Assembly: GCA_017441585.1 (NCBI GenBank)
Contig: JAFRWW010000021.1
Span: forward strand, 1 to 64,000
DNA length: 64,000 nucleotides
From: Lachnospiraceae bacterium
GTDB taxonomy: Bacteria; Bacillota; Clostridia; Lachnospirales; Lachnospiraceae
Reading direction: 5' to 3'
Shown here: positions 25,045-34,115 of the stretch, one piece after another
How the letters are laid out: each line of letters opens with the position of its first letter
How positions within the stretch are numbered: position 1 is the first letter of the stretch
The notes under the pieces: generated by a model
The model's database searches: none
The model's input: the letters and a program-made list of their open reading frames with translations, nothing else
What the model was told of the DNA's origin: nothing
Translations under genes and position numbers: made by a program

Positions 25045-26094
25045 TCAATCCGAAAGCTTCATATCTCCGGGCTTGATCCAACCCTTCTTATACATGATCT
25101 CGGAGAACAGATAGGTCAGCACTCCGGGAAGGATGAAATGCATCAGAATTATCTCAAATAATACCACTGCTGCCGATCCGCCGCCCTCTGTCATGGACTG
25201 CATTACTGCTATCTGACCCACCAGTCCGCAAGAGCCCATTCCGGAGCCTACGGGGGTGCTGGTCATTTTGAAAAGACATGAGGATACCGGTCCTAAGATC
25301 GCAGAAGACAATATGGCCGGGATCCATATCCTGGGATTCTTTACTATATTTGAGATCTGAAGCATGGATGTACCCAGACCCTGGGCCACCAGGCCGCCCC
25401 ACTTATTTTCCTTGAAACTGGCCACTGCAAAGCCTACCATGTTGCAGCAGCATCCGATGGTGGCCACGCCCGCTGCCAGACCTGATATTCCCATGGAAAT
25501 ACCGATAGCTGCGGATGATATGGGAAGTGTCAGGATGATACCCATGAGCACCGACACTATGATACCGCCGATAAAGGGATGAGCGTCCACGTTAAAGTTC
25601 ACTATATATCCCAGCCAGGCCATGAGTTTTGAGATGGGAGGTCCTATGATCACGCCTGCCAGGGCGCCGCTGCAGATGGATGCCAGAGGTGTCACCAGGA
25701 TATCCACTGGAGTCTTGCCTGCCACGAGGCGTCCTACCTCTATAGCCACGATTGCTGCAACAAAAGCTCCCAAAGGCTCACCGCCCTTACCGAATGCATA
25801 ATTTTCGATAGCTGTCACAGTGGGGAATGCTCCGATCATTCCGCATACCGCTGCCGATACGGTAACTAAAGGGCCCTGCTTAAACTTAGAGGCCACTCCC
25901 ACTCCTATGCCTGCGCCGGTTATGGTCTTTGCCACATTGGCTATGGCCACAATGTAAGCGCCAAGAGATCCACCGATCAACTGCCCTATCTGTCCCAGGA
26001 TAGTTCCCACCAGAAGAGTGGAAAAGAGTCCCAGGGCCATGCCGGACAATCCGTCAATGAAGATTTCATTCAGTATTTTTTTTGCTTTTTCCAT
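25045..26094 (-). CDS. PTS EIIC_2 / PfoR-type membrane protein
   Basis: 349 residues with about 9-10 hydrophobic helices and Gly-rich loops. The pattern GAGIGVGVASKFKQGPLV, the conserved GGxIGGxxVS-type TMs, and the segment STPVGSGMGSCGLVGQI match the PfoS/PfoR (COG3641, PTS_EIIC_2) family. These proteins resemble PTS sugar permeases but have no attached EIIA/EIIB; none is encoded next to it. PfoR was first named as a toxin-gene regulator in Clostridium perfringens, but the real function is unsettled. ATG 26094 has GAGGAG 6 nt upstream. It seems monocistronic, between a REP-like repeat and the FliD-C-like gene. Confidence 0.85.
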   Translation of the reverse strand: MEKAKKILNEIFIDGLSGMALGLFSTLLVGTILGQIGQLIGGSLGAYIVAIANVAKTITGAGIGVGVASKFKQGPLVTVSAAVCGMIGAFPTVTAIENYAFGKGGEPLGAFVAAIVAIEVGRLVAGKTPVDILVTPLASICSGALAGVIIGPPISKLMAWLGYIVNFNVDAHPFIGGIIVSVLMGIILTLPISSAAIGISMGISGLAAGVATIGCCCNMVGFAVASFKENKWGGLVAQGLGTSMLQISNIVKNPRIWIPAILSSAILGPVSSCLFKMTSTPVGSGMGSCGLVGQIAVMQSMTEGGGSAAVVLFEIILMHFILPGVLTYLFSEIMYKKGWIKPGDMKLSD

Positions 26095-26110
26095 GATCGT
26101 CTCCTCAAAA

Positions 26111-26137
26111 AGATCCTTCGCATTCGCTCAGGATGAC
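26111..26137. repeat. REP-like intergenic repeat
   Basis: AGATCCTTCGCATTCGCTCA followed by GGATGAC, the inverted form of the GTCATCCTGAG...GAAGGATCT unit, immediately upstream of the ribosome binding site of the PfoR-type gene. Confidence 0.8.
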
Positions 26138-26164
26138 AAATAATATCTTATGCCATTATCGCAT

Positions 26165-26191
26165 AAAAAAACCTGTAGGATGAACTACAGG
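26165..26191 (-). terminator. Terminator of tRNA-Glu
   Basis: Minus strand stem CCTGTAG/CTACAGG (26072+100 numbering: 26172-26178 with 26185-26191), 6-nt loop, then seven T. It lies about 10 nt after the tRNA 3' end. Confidence 0.9.
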
Positions 26192-26201
26192 CTTTTCAGA
26201 G

Positions 26202-26273
26202 CAGCTCGTAGCGGAATCGAACCGCTGTTTCCGCCGTGAGAGGGCGGCGTCTTAACCCCTTGACCAACGAGCC
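26202..26273 (-). tRNA. tRNA-Glu (anticodon CUC)
   Basis: A full cloverleaf is visible on the minus strand. Acceptor GGCTCGT pairs with ACGAGCT (a G-U closing pair as in many tRNA-Glu) and the discriminator is G. The D-loop is GTCAAGGGGTTAAGAC, the anticodon arm CCGCC-CTCTCAC-GGCGG gives anticodon CTC, and the T-arm is GCGGTTCGATTCCGCT. CCA is not encoded. It is a single tRNA with its own promoter and terminator. Confidence 0.96.
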
Positions 26274-26302
26274 ATTCAAGCCGCTGTAAACGCGACTTGG
26301 TA

Positions 26303-26331
26303 ATAATATCATAATCATCTACATAATGCAA
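26303..26331 (-). promoter_or_regulatory. Promoter of tRNA-Glu
   Basis: Minus strand TTGCAT (26326-26331), 17-nt spacer, TATTAT (26303-26308), about 30 nt upstream of the mature tRNA 5' end. Confidence 0.75.
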
Positions 26332-26373
26332 GCATTTTTTTATTTTTTTTAATTCTCCGAAATTTTCGAAATT

Positions 26374-27510
26374 TTAGTTTTCTGTCTTCTCGGCCCCTGC
26401 ATCCTCCATAAGCTCATCTACATCGACCTCATCGATCTCCTCGTCCTCCAGGCCCTCCATATAGATCATGTCCTCGGAGTCAGCCTCATAGGCGGATGTA
26501 TCCTGACCATTATTGGTATTCTCAAAATATCTGTCCTCGAGGGTGCACTTATACTCACGCTTTAATGTGGGATTATCATTGAGTTCCTCAAAATCATCCA
26601 CCAGACCGATGCAGTATGCAGTGATATCCGTGATCTCCTTTGTCACTTCATCTGGATTTATGGAACCGTCGTCCTGATAATAGCCCAGCATAATATCATT
26701 ATTATATGAATCAAGGACTGTGCTTAAAAGTGCCGCGGTATAACCATAGGTAGCGTCGGGATAATCCAGCTCGATGGCACCGAAAAGGTGGAGCAGCTCA
26801 TAAAGGTATACATCGGGACCCGAAGTCACCTCATCATAATCCTCATCATAGCTGTCACGGAATACAAAGGCCGCCTCATTAAACAGATCGGTCTCATCAT
26901 CATACATATGAGCCTGATAGAAAGGATCCCCCGCTGCATTCAAAAGCACCAGATAAGCGATGCCCTGGGCGTTATACTTTTCCATTATGGCCTTCTTATC
27001 CAGATCCTGAGTGGCCTTCTTAAGAACCAGATCATAATCCTCAAATTCCAGATCCTCCACCACGTCATCATAGACATAAGAGAAGTTAAGATCATCCTGA
27101 TCGAATACGAACTCCGTCTTCTTGCCGTACTCTCCCGCCGTCTTAACGATAAAATCAAGGGCGGTCTTGGCATTTTTCTTCATGGTGGCTATATCGCCAT
27201 CATCAAAGGGCTCATCCTCGCTGTCAATGGTCACGGTGACCACTGCCGTGGTACCCTCTGTGTATACGGCAGAACCCTCGCAGTTATTGCCCCACTCAGC
27301 GCCGCCGCTTAACGGACCGTATTCGGAAGTATATTCCACTTCCTCCTCTTCAAATTCTTCTTCGTCCTCGTCTTCGCTCTCTTCGCCGTCTGCGCTTTCC
27401 TCGCTCTTTTTATGATCCTTTTTCTTTGAACCCTTCTTCTTGCATCCTGTCATGGTCACGCTCATGGCAAGCACCAGAGCCAGAAAGATCAAAAACACTC
27501 TTTTTTTCAT
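26374..27510 (-). CDS. Acidic lipoprotein with a degenerate zinc-peptidase-like motif
   Basis: 378 residues. The signal peptide ends in the lipobox MTGC, followed by a Lys-rich then Glu/Asp-rich linker to about residue 60. The folded part holds VYLYELLHLFGAIELDYP (about residues 240-257). This has the shape of the HExxHxxGA helix of secreted metallopeptidases, but the first His is Tyr and the change leaves only E and the second H. ATG 27510 is chosen because GAGGAG lies 8 nt upstream; the GTG at 27519 would sit on the Shine-Dalgarno itself. Monocistronic, with its own promoter. Function not known. Confidence 0.85.
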   Translation of the reverse strand: MKKRVFLIFLALVLAMSVTMTGCKKKGSKKKDHKKSEESADGEESEDEDEEEFEEEEVEYTSEYGPLSGGAEWGNNCEGSAVYTEGTTAVVTVTIDSEDEPFDDGDIATMKKNAKTALDFIVKTAGEYGKKTEFVFDQDDLNFSYVYDDVVEDLEFEDYDLVLKKATQDLDKKAIMEKYNAQGIAYLVLLNAAGDPFYQAHMYDDETDLFNEAAFVFRDSYDEDYDEVTSGPDVYLYELLHLFGAIELDYPDATYGYTAALLSTVLDSYNNDIMLGYYQDDGSINPDEVTKEITDITAYCIGLVDDFEELNDNPTLKREYKCTLEDRYFENTNNGQDTSAYEADSEDMIYMEGLEDEEIDEVDVDELMEDAGAEKTEN

Positions 27511-27545
27511 AACATTCACTCCTCATAAAAAAATCAAACTACATT

Positions 27546-27574
27546 AATATACAAAAAAATCCTCTATCTTGCAA
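27546..27574 (-). promoter_or_regulatory. Promoter of the acidic lipoprotein gene
   Basis: Minus strand TTGCAA (27569-27574), 17-nt spacer, TATATT (27546-27551). Confidence 0.7.
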
Positions 27575-27621
27575 GTTATTGATATTTTACGGTTAAAGTA
27601 ATATCATATGTCATGCAACAT

Positions 27622-27649
27622 AGGACACTATACTACAAAAATGTGTCCT
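27622..27649. promoter_or_regulatory. Inverted repeat upstream of trmL
   Basis: AGGACAC (27622-27628) and GTGTCCT (27643-27649) are perfect 7-bp arms around a TATACT (27629-27634) that could be a -10 box. No good -35 is seen. Candidate operator or leader hairpin. Confidence 0.35.
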
Positions 27650-27677
27650 GATTGTGTATAAAAAGAGGAGAAATTCC

Positions 27678-28187
27678 ATGAACATAGTCCTTCACCAGCC
27701 CGAAATACCGTCAAACACCGGAAACATAGGCCGCACCTGCGTGGCCACCGGCACACACCTCCACCTTATAGAGCCTCTGGGCTTTTCCTTAAATGAAAAG
27801 GCCCTCAAAAGGGCCGGCATGGATTACTGGCACGAGCTTGACGTTACTACCTATATAAACTACAGGGATTTCCTCGACAAAAATCCCGCCATAGAAAAGG
27901 GCTCGGCGCACCTGTTTTTTGCCACCACAAAGGCACATAATACCTACTGCGACGTAGCTTACTCTCCCGATGACTATATCATGTTCGGCAAGGAAAGCGC
28001 CGGCATTCCCGAAGAGATCCTCATAGAGCACGAAGATGACTGCATACGCATCCCCATGCTAAAGGACACCCGGTCCTTAAATCTGTCAAACAGCGTCTGC
28101 GTCTGCCTCTATGAAGCCCTGCGCCAGAACGATTTTGCAGATCTTACAAAGGAGGGGGCGCTCCACCATCTTAAGTGGAGATCATAG
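27678..28187 (+). CDS. trmL: tRNA (cytidine/uridine-34 2'-O)-methyltransferase
   Basis: A 169-residue minimal SPOUT methyltransferase that methylates the wobble base of tRNA-Leu. It opens MNIVLHQPEIPSNTGNIGRTC, the TrmL/YibK signature. The knot region is visible: FGKESAGIPEEIL and IPMLKDTRSLNLSNSVCVCLYEALRQ, where SAM binds. Length matches the family. The start at 27678 has AGAGGAG 7 nt upstream; the eight extra upstream codons lack support. It is one of only three plus-strand genes, convergent with polC, and no terminator is obvious in the 91-nt gap. Confidence 0.95.
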   Translation: MNIVLHQPEIPSNTGNIGRTCVATGTHLHLIEPLGFSLNEKALKRAGMDYWHELDVTTYINYRDFLDKNPAIEKGSAHLFFATTKAHNTYCDVAYSPDDYIMFGKESAGIPEEILIEHEDDCIRIPMLKDTRSLNLSNSVCVCLYEALRQNDFADLTKEGALHHLKWRS

Positions 28188-28278
28188 CAATGAAATGCCC
28201 CTTTCACCATCTGCAATAAAGTTCATGCCCCTTATCCAAACCCATATCACCCCGAAAACAATGGCAATATAACGGTTC

Positions 28279-31200
28279 TTACATCAGATCGAACAGACTC
28301 ATCTGATTACTCTTGGGCACATCTCCCAGAAGTCCCATATCATATATCTTATTCGCGATGGTCTCGGAGATCTTTGCCCTGTTCTTAAAGTCCTCCATGC
28401 TAAGGAACTTTCCGCCCCTTGCGGCCTCTTCTATACTCTGTGCTGCAGATTCACCCACATTGTCAATTGACAGAATAGAGGGAAGTATCTTACCGTCCAC
28501 CACCTGGAATTCAGTCGCCTTAGCCATGGAAAGATCCATGGGCATGAATTCAAAGCCCCTGCAGTACATCTCTCTCACCAGCCACATCACGGTGATCTGG
28601 TCATCTTCAGTAGAGGATGTATCTTCCTCATCCGAATTATTCTTGTCATTATACTGCTTGATATAAAAGTCCAGTTTTTCAAGGCCCTGACACATCTTCT
28701 CATAGGACATGGTCTTTACCGCACGGACGGTATAAAAAGCACTGTAATATATCAAGGGTCTGTTGATCTTATACCAGGATACACGCCAGGCCATCATTAC
28801 ATAAGCCGCCGCATGGGCCTTGGGGAACATATATTTAATGGTCTCACCGGAGGTCACATACCACTGAGGCACTCCGTGAGCGATCATCTCCTTCTTCATA
28901 TCCTCCCAGTCAGGCACCTTCCCCTTTGCCACATTTCCCTTTCTGATAGCCTCCATTATCTTAAAGGAAAGCGAAGGCTCCACTCCCTGGTTTATCAAAT
29001 AGATCATAATATCGTCACGGGTACATATGGCCGTGGACAAGGTGGCGATGCCCTCCTTTATCAGAGTCTCCGCATTACCCTTATACACGTCGGTACCATG
29101 GGCCAGTCCCGCTATACGTATGAGGTCGGTGAAGGATCTGGGATTAGTGTCCACCAGCATCTTCATGGCGAATCTGGTACCAAACTCAGGAATGCCCAGA
29201 GTACCCGTCAGAAAGCCTCCTATGTCATCAGGCTTTATCCCCAGCACGTCGGGAGAGATGAAGAGGCTCATGACATCCTTATCATCAAGAGGCACGTCCA
29301 CGGGATCCACATCAGAGTGAACCGTGAAAAATCTCATCATGGATGGATCCATATGTCCCAGGATATCCAGTTTCAGCAGATTATGATCGATGGAGTGATA
29401 ATCAAAATGGGTGGTTATGACTCCCTTTTCCTCTTTATTTGCGGGATACTGTACCGGCGTAAAGGTATATATCCTCTCACCCTTTGGCAGTACCACTATT
29501 CCACCGGGATGCTGTCCCGTACTGTTTTTGACTCCAGAGATACCCAGAGCGTTACGCTGTATCTCACACCAGCGCTTGGTGATATTCCTTTCCTTGAAAT
29601 ACGCCAGCACATAGCCCTCGGCTTTTTTATCCTTGAGAGCGCTTATGGTACCGGCCTTAAAGGTATTCTCCTCGCCAAAGAGCTCACCGGTGAACCTGTG
29701 GGCGCGGCTCTGGTATTCTCCGGAAAAGTTAAGATCTATATCCGGCTCCTTATCACCCTTGAATCCCAGGAAGGTTTCAAATGGAATGTCGAAACCGTCT
29801 TTTTTCAGCCGTTTACCGCAGACAGGACAATCCTTGTCCGGCATATCGCAGCCACTGGCTCCCGCGAACTTTTTGACATCCTCGGAATCAAAATCACTGT
29901 AATGGCAATTCTCACAATAGTAGTGGGCCGACAGGGAATTAACCTCCGTGATATCCGCCATGAATGCCACAAAAGACGATCCAACGGAGCCGCGCGAGCC
30001 TACAACATATCCGTCATCATTAGACTTCTTCACCAGTTTCTGGGCTATAATGTACATCACGGCAAAACCGTTTTTGATTATGGAATTAAGCTCCTTTTCC
30101 AGCCTTTCGGCCACAGGTGCGGGCAGATTCTCCCCATACATCCTGTGAGCCTTTGCATAACAGATATTCTTTAAATCCTCGTCGGAATTCTCTATGACGG
30201 GAGGACATTTGTCAGGCCGCACCGGCGGTATCCTGTCGATCATGTCTGCGATCATGTTGGTATTGGTGATGACGATCTCCCTGGCCTTTTCATAACCCAA
30301 ATATGAAAACTCCTCCATCATCTCATCAGTGGTATGAAGATAAAGAGGAGGCTGGAGATCCGCATCATCAAATCCCTTTCCCGCCAGAACTATACTCCTG
30401 TAGATCGCATCCTCCGGATCCAGAAAATGCACGTCACAGGTGGCGCAGACCGGCTTATTATAGCGCTCTCCCAGTTCCACTATCTTTCTGTTAAAATCCC
30501 TTAAACCTTCATCATCCTTTACCTTGCCTTCCCTTACCAGGAAAGCGTTATTCCCTATGGGCTGGACCTCCAGATAATCGTAAAACTCCACTATCCTTGC
30601 GATCCTGTCGGGACTCTCGCCCCTTCGCAGCGCCATAAACAATTCTCCCTGCTCACAGGCAGAGCCTATTATGATGCCTTCCCTATTTTCGGCCAGCATG
30701 CTCTTGGGTATCCTGGGCCTTTTTGCATAAAAGTTAAGATGGGATTCACTCACCAGCTTATAGAGATTGTTCCTGCCGATCTCGTTTTTAGCCAAAAGGA
30801 TGATATGATAATAATCCTTATGCTTTATGGCGTTTACATCCATGGTCCCGAATCGCTCGTTCACATCATCCAGATCCTTTATCCCCTGCTCTGAAAGGAT
30901 ATCGGCAAATTTAAAGAACAGACCGGCTACCACGTCCCTCTCCTGGGCTGCAGTGGGGACTTCATCCAAAGGAAGCTTTAATTCCTTAGCGGCCGCGGAA
31001 AGTTTATTATACTTTTTTGCCACCAGATATACGGATAGTTCGTTGATATCAAGCACCGTGAACTCACGGTCCATCCCCACCTTTTTGGCGGCATTGCTCA
31101 AAAATGCCTCCCCCATGGAGGACTCATGACACACCAGCACACCGTCCCCCGCAAAGGACAAAAATTCAGGTATCACCTCTTCCATGCCGGGTGCAGCCTT

Positions 31201-32865
31201 CACCGTGGAATCATCTATTCCAGTACGCTTTACAGTCTCGTAGGAAAGAGGCTCTCCCGGTCTTATATATCTTTCAAACGTATCAGAAACCGCGCCGCGG
31301 GATATCTTAACGGCGCTTATCTGTATGATATGATCATTTGCGGGAGAAAAGCCTGAAGTCCTGATAGCGTACGCTATGTATTCATCCATCAGACTCTGTC
31401 CGTGGCTGTTGGTGACACACTTGGCCTCATCATCCACCAGATAGCCTTCCACTCCATATAATAGTTTAAAGGGATCGCCCTTTTTAAGTTCATGATATGC
31501 AGGCGTAAAAGCCTGAACCACACCGTGATCAGTGATCGCCAGAGCCCCCATCTCCCACTCCTTAGCCCTTTTCATGATGTCCGTCACATCGCTGACGGCA
31601 TCCATATCACTCATCTTGGTATGGCAATGAAGTTCCACCCTTTTTTGAGGCGCTCCATCCGTCCTCTTTGTCCTGAAATCGGCAATGGCCTTTATACCGA
31701 CGGGAAATGAAAGCACCAGTTCATTATCATAGCTATCAAAGCCTACCCGGCCTCTCACCTTGACGAACATCCCGGCTTTAATGGCTGCATTTGCCTCATC
31801 AAAATACTCTATATCATAGAACAGCTTAACGGCGATGGAGTCCGTAAAATCAGTCAGCACGAATCTGGTCATGCCCTTTTGTCTGGCAGGGAAATCCTTA
31901 TGCTCCACCTGGAAGATCTTTCCCCTTAATACCACATCACCCATCTCCGTGATGACCTCACTTATGGGTAAGAGAAGAGATTTCTCCTGTCCGCGCACGG
32001 ATATAGTCTCATCAAAATCACGCCCGTAAACCATATCGGGTCTGGCGAATCCCGTAAACTTGCCTGTTTTCTTTGAAGAACTGCGGCCCCTGCCTTTACC
32101 GGAATAACTCTTATCAAAGCCTGATGATGTGCTCCTTGCGCCGGTATTTGAACCACTCTTCTCACCATGAGAACTGTCCGAAGCAGATGATGCCTTATCA
32201 GCCAAAGCGCTGTTCCCATCTGATGCACTTTCATCTGCGCCATCTGCACCATAGCCCTCACCCCGGGCTGCGGAATAATTCTCCACAATACGCCTGGCCT
32301 GATTCTGCGCCCTGACCCTGGCGTCTGTCAGCGAGCGGGATATCTCCCCTTTGGTAAAGACCACGTTGAAGCGGGCAGGTACATTGCACCTGTCGCAAAA
32401 AACATATTCCAGAAACTCTATGAGCTCGTCCTTAAGACGCCTGGCCATGACATTATCCTTAAGCGAAAGGGTGATGGTCCCGCTTTCGGCGTCAAAAGAA
32501 TACTCTGCCATATGGAATATGTGCTCCATTATGGGATTTATATCGTGGATCTCGTCCTCAATGCTGGATCTGTATTTTTCAAAGAGGACTCCGGGAGTAT
32601 AAAGCTCCGAAAGATTATATGATTCGCACAGTCTGAAACGCACCGTGCCTTCGGGACACATGGCAGATTTAAGGCCGTCCTCGATCTTACGCAGATCCTT
32701 TTTCTCCATGAGATAACAGGCCTTAAAATAGACGGATATCTGTGAATTCTCCCTGTCCGTCACCACACGGTATACGTCGATATCCCGGGTGATGGATTCC
32801 ACATCCCCGGATGGCTTATACTTGGGAAATATCTGGGCAAAAGTCTTTTTAACTTCCATGATCAC
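28279..32865 (-). CDS. polC: DNA polymerase III alpha subunit, PolC type, with degenerate exonuclease domain
   Basis: A 1528-residue replicative polymerase. Order of domains: N-terminal domain (1-200), Ser/Gly-rich linker (200-270), OB fold (about 290-395), PHP part 1 (RVELHCHTKMSDMDAV at 409, AITDHG at 443), inserted DnaQ-like exonuclease (about 490-660), PHP part 2, zinc ribbon (CENCHYSD...CPVCGK, about 984-1017), polymerase core (PDIDLNFSGEYQ at 1041, TGQHPGGI, KLDILGHMDPS). The polymerase looks active. The exonuclease does not: expected FDIETTG is YAIRTSG (residues 499-505), expected HNASFD is HESSMG (580-585), and expected HHRAxxD is VPTAAQE (636-642). GTG 32865 overlaps the ispG stop (GTGA); ATG 32859 is an alternative start. 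Confidence 0.96.
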   Translation of the reverse strand: MIMEVKKTFAQIFPKYKPSGDVESITRDIDVYRVVTDRENSQISVYFKACYLMEKKDLRKIEDGLKSAMCPEGTVRFRLCESYNLSELYTPGVLFEKYRSSIEDEIHDINPIMEHIFHMAEYSFDAESGTITLSLKDNVMARRLKDELIEFLEYVFCDRCNVPARFNVVFTKGEISRSLTDARVRAQNQARRIVENYSAARGEGYGADGADESASDGNSALADKASSASDSSHGEKSGSNTGARSTSSGFDKSYSGKGRGRSSSKKTGKFTGFARPDMVYGRDFDETISVRGQEKSLLLPISEVITEMGDVVLRGKIFQVEHKDFPARQKGMTRFVLTDFTDSIAVKLFYDIEYFDEANAAIKAGMFVKVRGRVGFDSYDNELVLSFPVGIKAIADFRTKRTDGAPQKRVELHCHTKMSDMDAVSDVTDIMKRAKEWEMGALAITDHGVVQAFTPAYHELKKGDPFKLLYGVEGYLVDDEAKCVTNSHGQSLMDEYIAYAIRTSGFSPANDHIIQISAVKISRGAVSDTFERYIRPGEPLSYETVKRTGIDDSTVKAAPGMEEVIPEFLSFAGDGVLVCHESSMGEAFLSNAAKKVGMDREFTVLDINELSVYLVAKKYNKLSAAAKELKLPLDEVPTAAQERDVVAGLFFKFADILSEQGIKDLDDVNERFGTMDVNAIKHKDYYHIILLAKNEIGRNNLYKLVSESHLNFYAKRPRIPKSMLAENREGIIIGSACEQGELFMALRRGESPDRIARIVEFYDYLEVQPIGNNAFLVREGKVKDDEGLRDFNRKIVELGERYNKPVCATCDVHFLDPEDAIYRSIVLAGKGFDDADLQPPLYLHTTDEMMEEFSYLGYEKAREIVITNTNMIADMIDRIPPVRPDKCPPVIENSDEDLKNICYAKAHRMYGENLPAPVAERLEKELNSIIKNGFAVMYIIAQKLVKKSNDDGYVVGSRGSVGSSFVAFMADITEVNSLSAHYYCENCHYSDFDSEDVKKFAGASGCDMPDKDCPVCGKRLKKDGFDIPFETFLGFKGDKEPDIDLNFSGEYQSRAHRFTGELFGEENTFKAGTISALKDKKAEGYVLAYFKERNITKRWCEIQRNALGISGVKNSTGQHPGGIVVLPKGERIYTFTPVQYPANKEEKGVITTHFDYHSIDHNLLKLDILGHMDPSMMRFFTVHSDVDPVDVPLDDKDVMSLFISPDVLGIKPDDIGGFLTGTLGIPEFGTRFAMKMLVDTNPRSFTDLIRIAGLAHGTDVYKGNAETLIKEGIATLSTAICTRDDIMIYLINQGVEPSLSFKIMEAIRKGNVAKGKVPDWEDMKKEMIAHGVPQWYVTSGETIKYMFPKAHAAAYVMMAWRVSWYKINRPLIYYSAFYTVRAVKTMSYEKMCQGLEKLDFYIKQYNDKNNSDEEDTSSTEDDQITVMWLVREMYCRGFEFMPMDLSMAKATEFQVVDGKILPSILSIDNVGESAAQSIEEAARGGKFLSMEDFKNRAKISETIANKIYDMGLLGDVPKSNQMSLFDLM

Positions 32866-33923
32866 TTACCGGCCAATCTGTCAAGCTCCGCCCTTAAAGT
32901 GTCAAGAAGCTGTGCCTCGGGAACCTTTTTTATCACTTCGCCCTTACGGATCAGCAGACCTTCGCCGATACCTCCGGCTATACCCAGATCGGCCTCTTTA
33001 GCCTCGCCGGGGCCGTTTACGGCGCAGCCCATTACTGCGACCTTGATATCCAGGTCGTACCCCTGCACCATATTCTCCACCTGTGTGGCCAGAGATATGA
33101 TGTCGATCTTGGTGCGTCCGCAGGTAGGACAGGATACTATCTCCACCCCGCCCTTTTTAAGTCCCAGAGTCTTAAGTATCAGCTTCGCGGTATATATCTC
33201 CTCCACGGGAGCTCCCGTCAGGGATACGCGCACGGTATCACCGATACCCTGTCCCAGAATGAGGCCCAGTCCCACTGCGGATTTGATATTTCCGCTCTTT
33301 ATGGTACCTGCCTCAGTAATCCCCACATGAAGGGGATGATCTGTCTTTTGCACTATCAGTTCATGAGCCTTTACGCACATCATGACATCGGAAGACTTAA
33401 TGGATATGACCAGCTGATCATATCCCATCTCCTCAATCTTCGCGCATTTTTTAAGGGCGCTCTCCACCAGACCCTCGGCAGTCACTCCCGAGTATCTCTC
33501 TACCAGTTCCTTTTCCAGCGAGCCCGAGTTCACGCCGACCCTTATGGGGATATTACGCTCCATGGCGCACTTTACCACATCCCGAAGACCCTCGTCCCCG
33601 CCTATGTTGCCGGGATTGATCCTGATCTTGTCGGCGCCGTTTTCCATGGCTGCTATGGCCATACGATGATCAAAATGTATATCCGCCACCAGCGGTATAT
33701 GTATCTGCTTTTTGATCTCGGCAAAAGCCCGGGCCGCCTCTATATTTGGAACCGTGGACCTTACGATCTGACATCCGGCCTTTTCAAGTTCCAGTATCTG
33801 GGCCACCGTGGCTGCCACGTCCTCCGTGGGAGTATTGGTCATGGACTGAATCGCTATATCGCTGCCACCGCCTATGGTGACATCGCCTATTTTTACTTTT
33901 TTTGTGTTATCTCGGTATGACAT
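32862..33923 (-). CDS. ispG: 4-hydroxy-3-methylbut-2-enyl diphosphate synthase
   Basis: A 353-residue [4Fe-4S] enzyme of the MEP isoprenoid pathway (MEcPP to HMBPP). It shows VTIGGGSDIAIQSMTNTPTEDV at the start, a TIM-barrel N-terminal part with ADIHFDHRMAIAAM and KIRINPGNIG, and the cluster Cys residues in SCPTCGRTKID and VMGCAVNGPGEA. Full length for the bacterial two-domain form. The start at 33923 has AAGGA about 9 nt upstream. Translationally coupled to polC by a 4-nt overlap. In related genomes it usually follows rseP directly; here three other genes and a structured intergenic element intervene. Confidence 0.96.
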   Translation of the reverse strand: MSYRDNTKKVKIGDVTIGGGSDIAIQSMTNTPTEDVAATVAQILELEKAGCQIVRSTVPNIEAARAFAEIKKQIHIPLVADIHFDHRMAIAAMENGADKIRINPGNIGGDEGLRDVVKCAMERNIPIRVGVNSGSLEKELVERYSGVTAEGLVESALKKCAKIEEMGYDQLVISIKSSDVMMCVKAHELIVQKTDHPLHVGITEAGTIKSGNIKSAVGLGLILGQGIGDTVRVSLTGAPVEEIYTAKLILKTLGLKKGGVEIVSCPTCGRTKIDIISLATQVENMVQGYDLDIKVAVMGCAVNGPGEAKEADLGIAGGIGEGLLIRKGEVIKKVPEAQLLDTLRAELDRLAGK

Positions 33924-33965
33924 GCTTTAATTTCCTTCTTTGCTATAATTATCATCGTTATGACG

Positions 33966-34107
33966 GGTAGCGCCCCCTCGCTTCACCTCTGGTAGCGCCC
34001 CCTCGCTTTACTCGGCGGCAAGTTAATGGCACCAGGACTCTCCCCGCAAGCGGGTCCCCCCTCATGCCGAAAGTCAGTGCGATGCAGAATCATGACTTCG
34101 TCATGAT
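33966..34107. repeat. Composite intergenic element with direct repeats and hairpins
   Basis: An 18-bp direct repeat GGTAGCGCCCCCTCGCTT occurs at 33966-33983 and 33991-34008. A GC hairpin (CCGC-AA-GCGG) lies inside a CCCC...GGGG context near 34044-34058. A perfect 8-bp palindrome ATCATGAC-TTC-GTCATGAT is at 34089-34107. On the minus strand AGGAGG (34112-34117) overlaps the stop of the upstream gene and precedes tiny open frames of 4 and 36 codons. I cannot assign it to a known family. Confidence 0.6.
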
Positions 34108-34115
34108 CGCACCTC

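Noticed and set aside
28813..30174. 453-codon plus-strand frame inside polC
   Set aside because: Antisense to well-conserved polymerase motifs; codon bias of polC leaves the opposite frame open. No start signals or recognisable domains.
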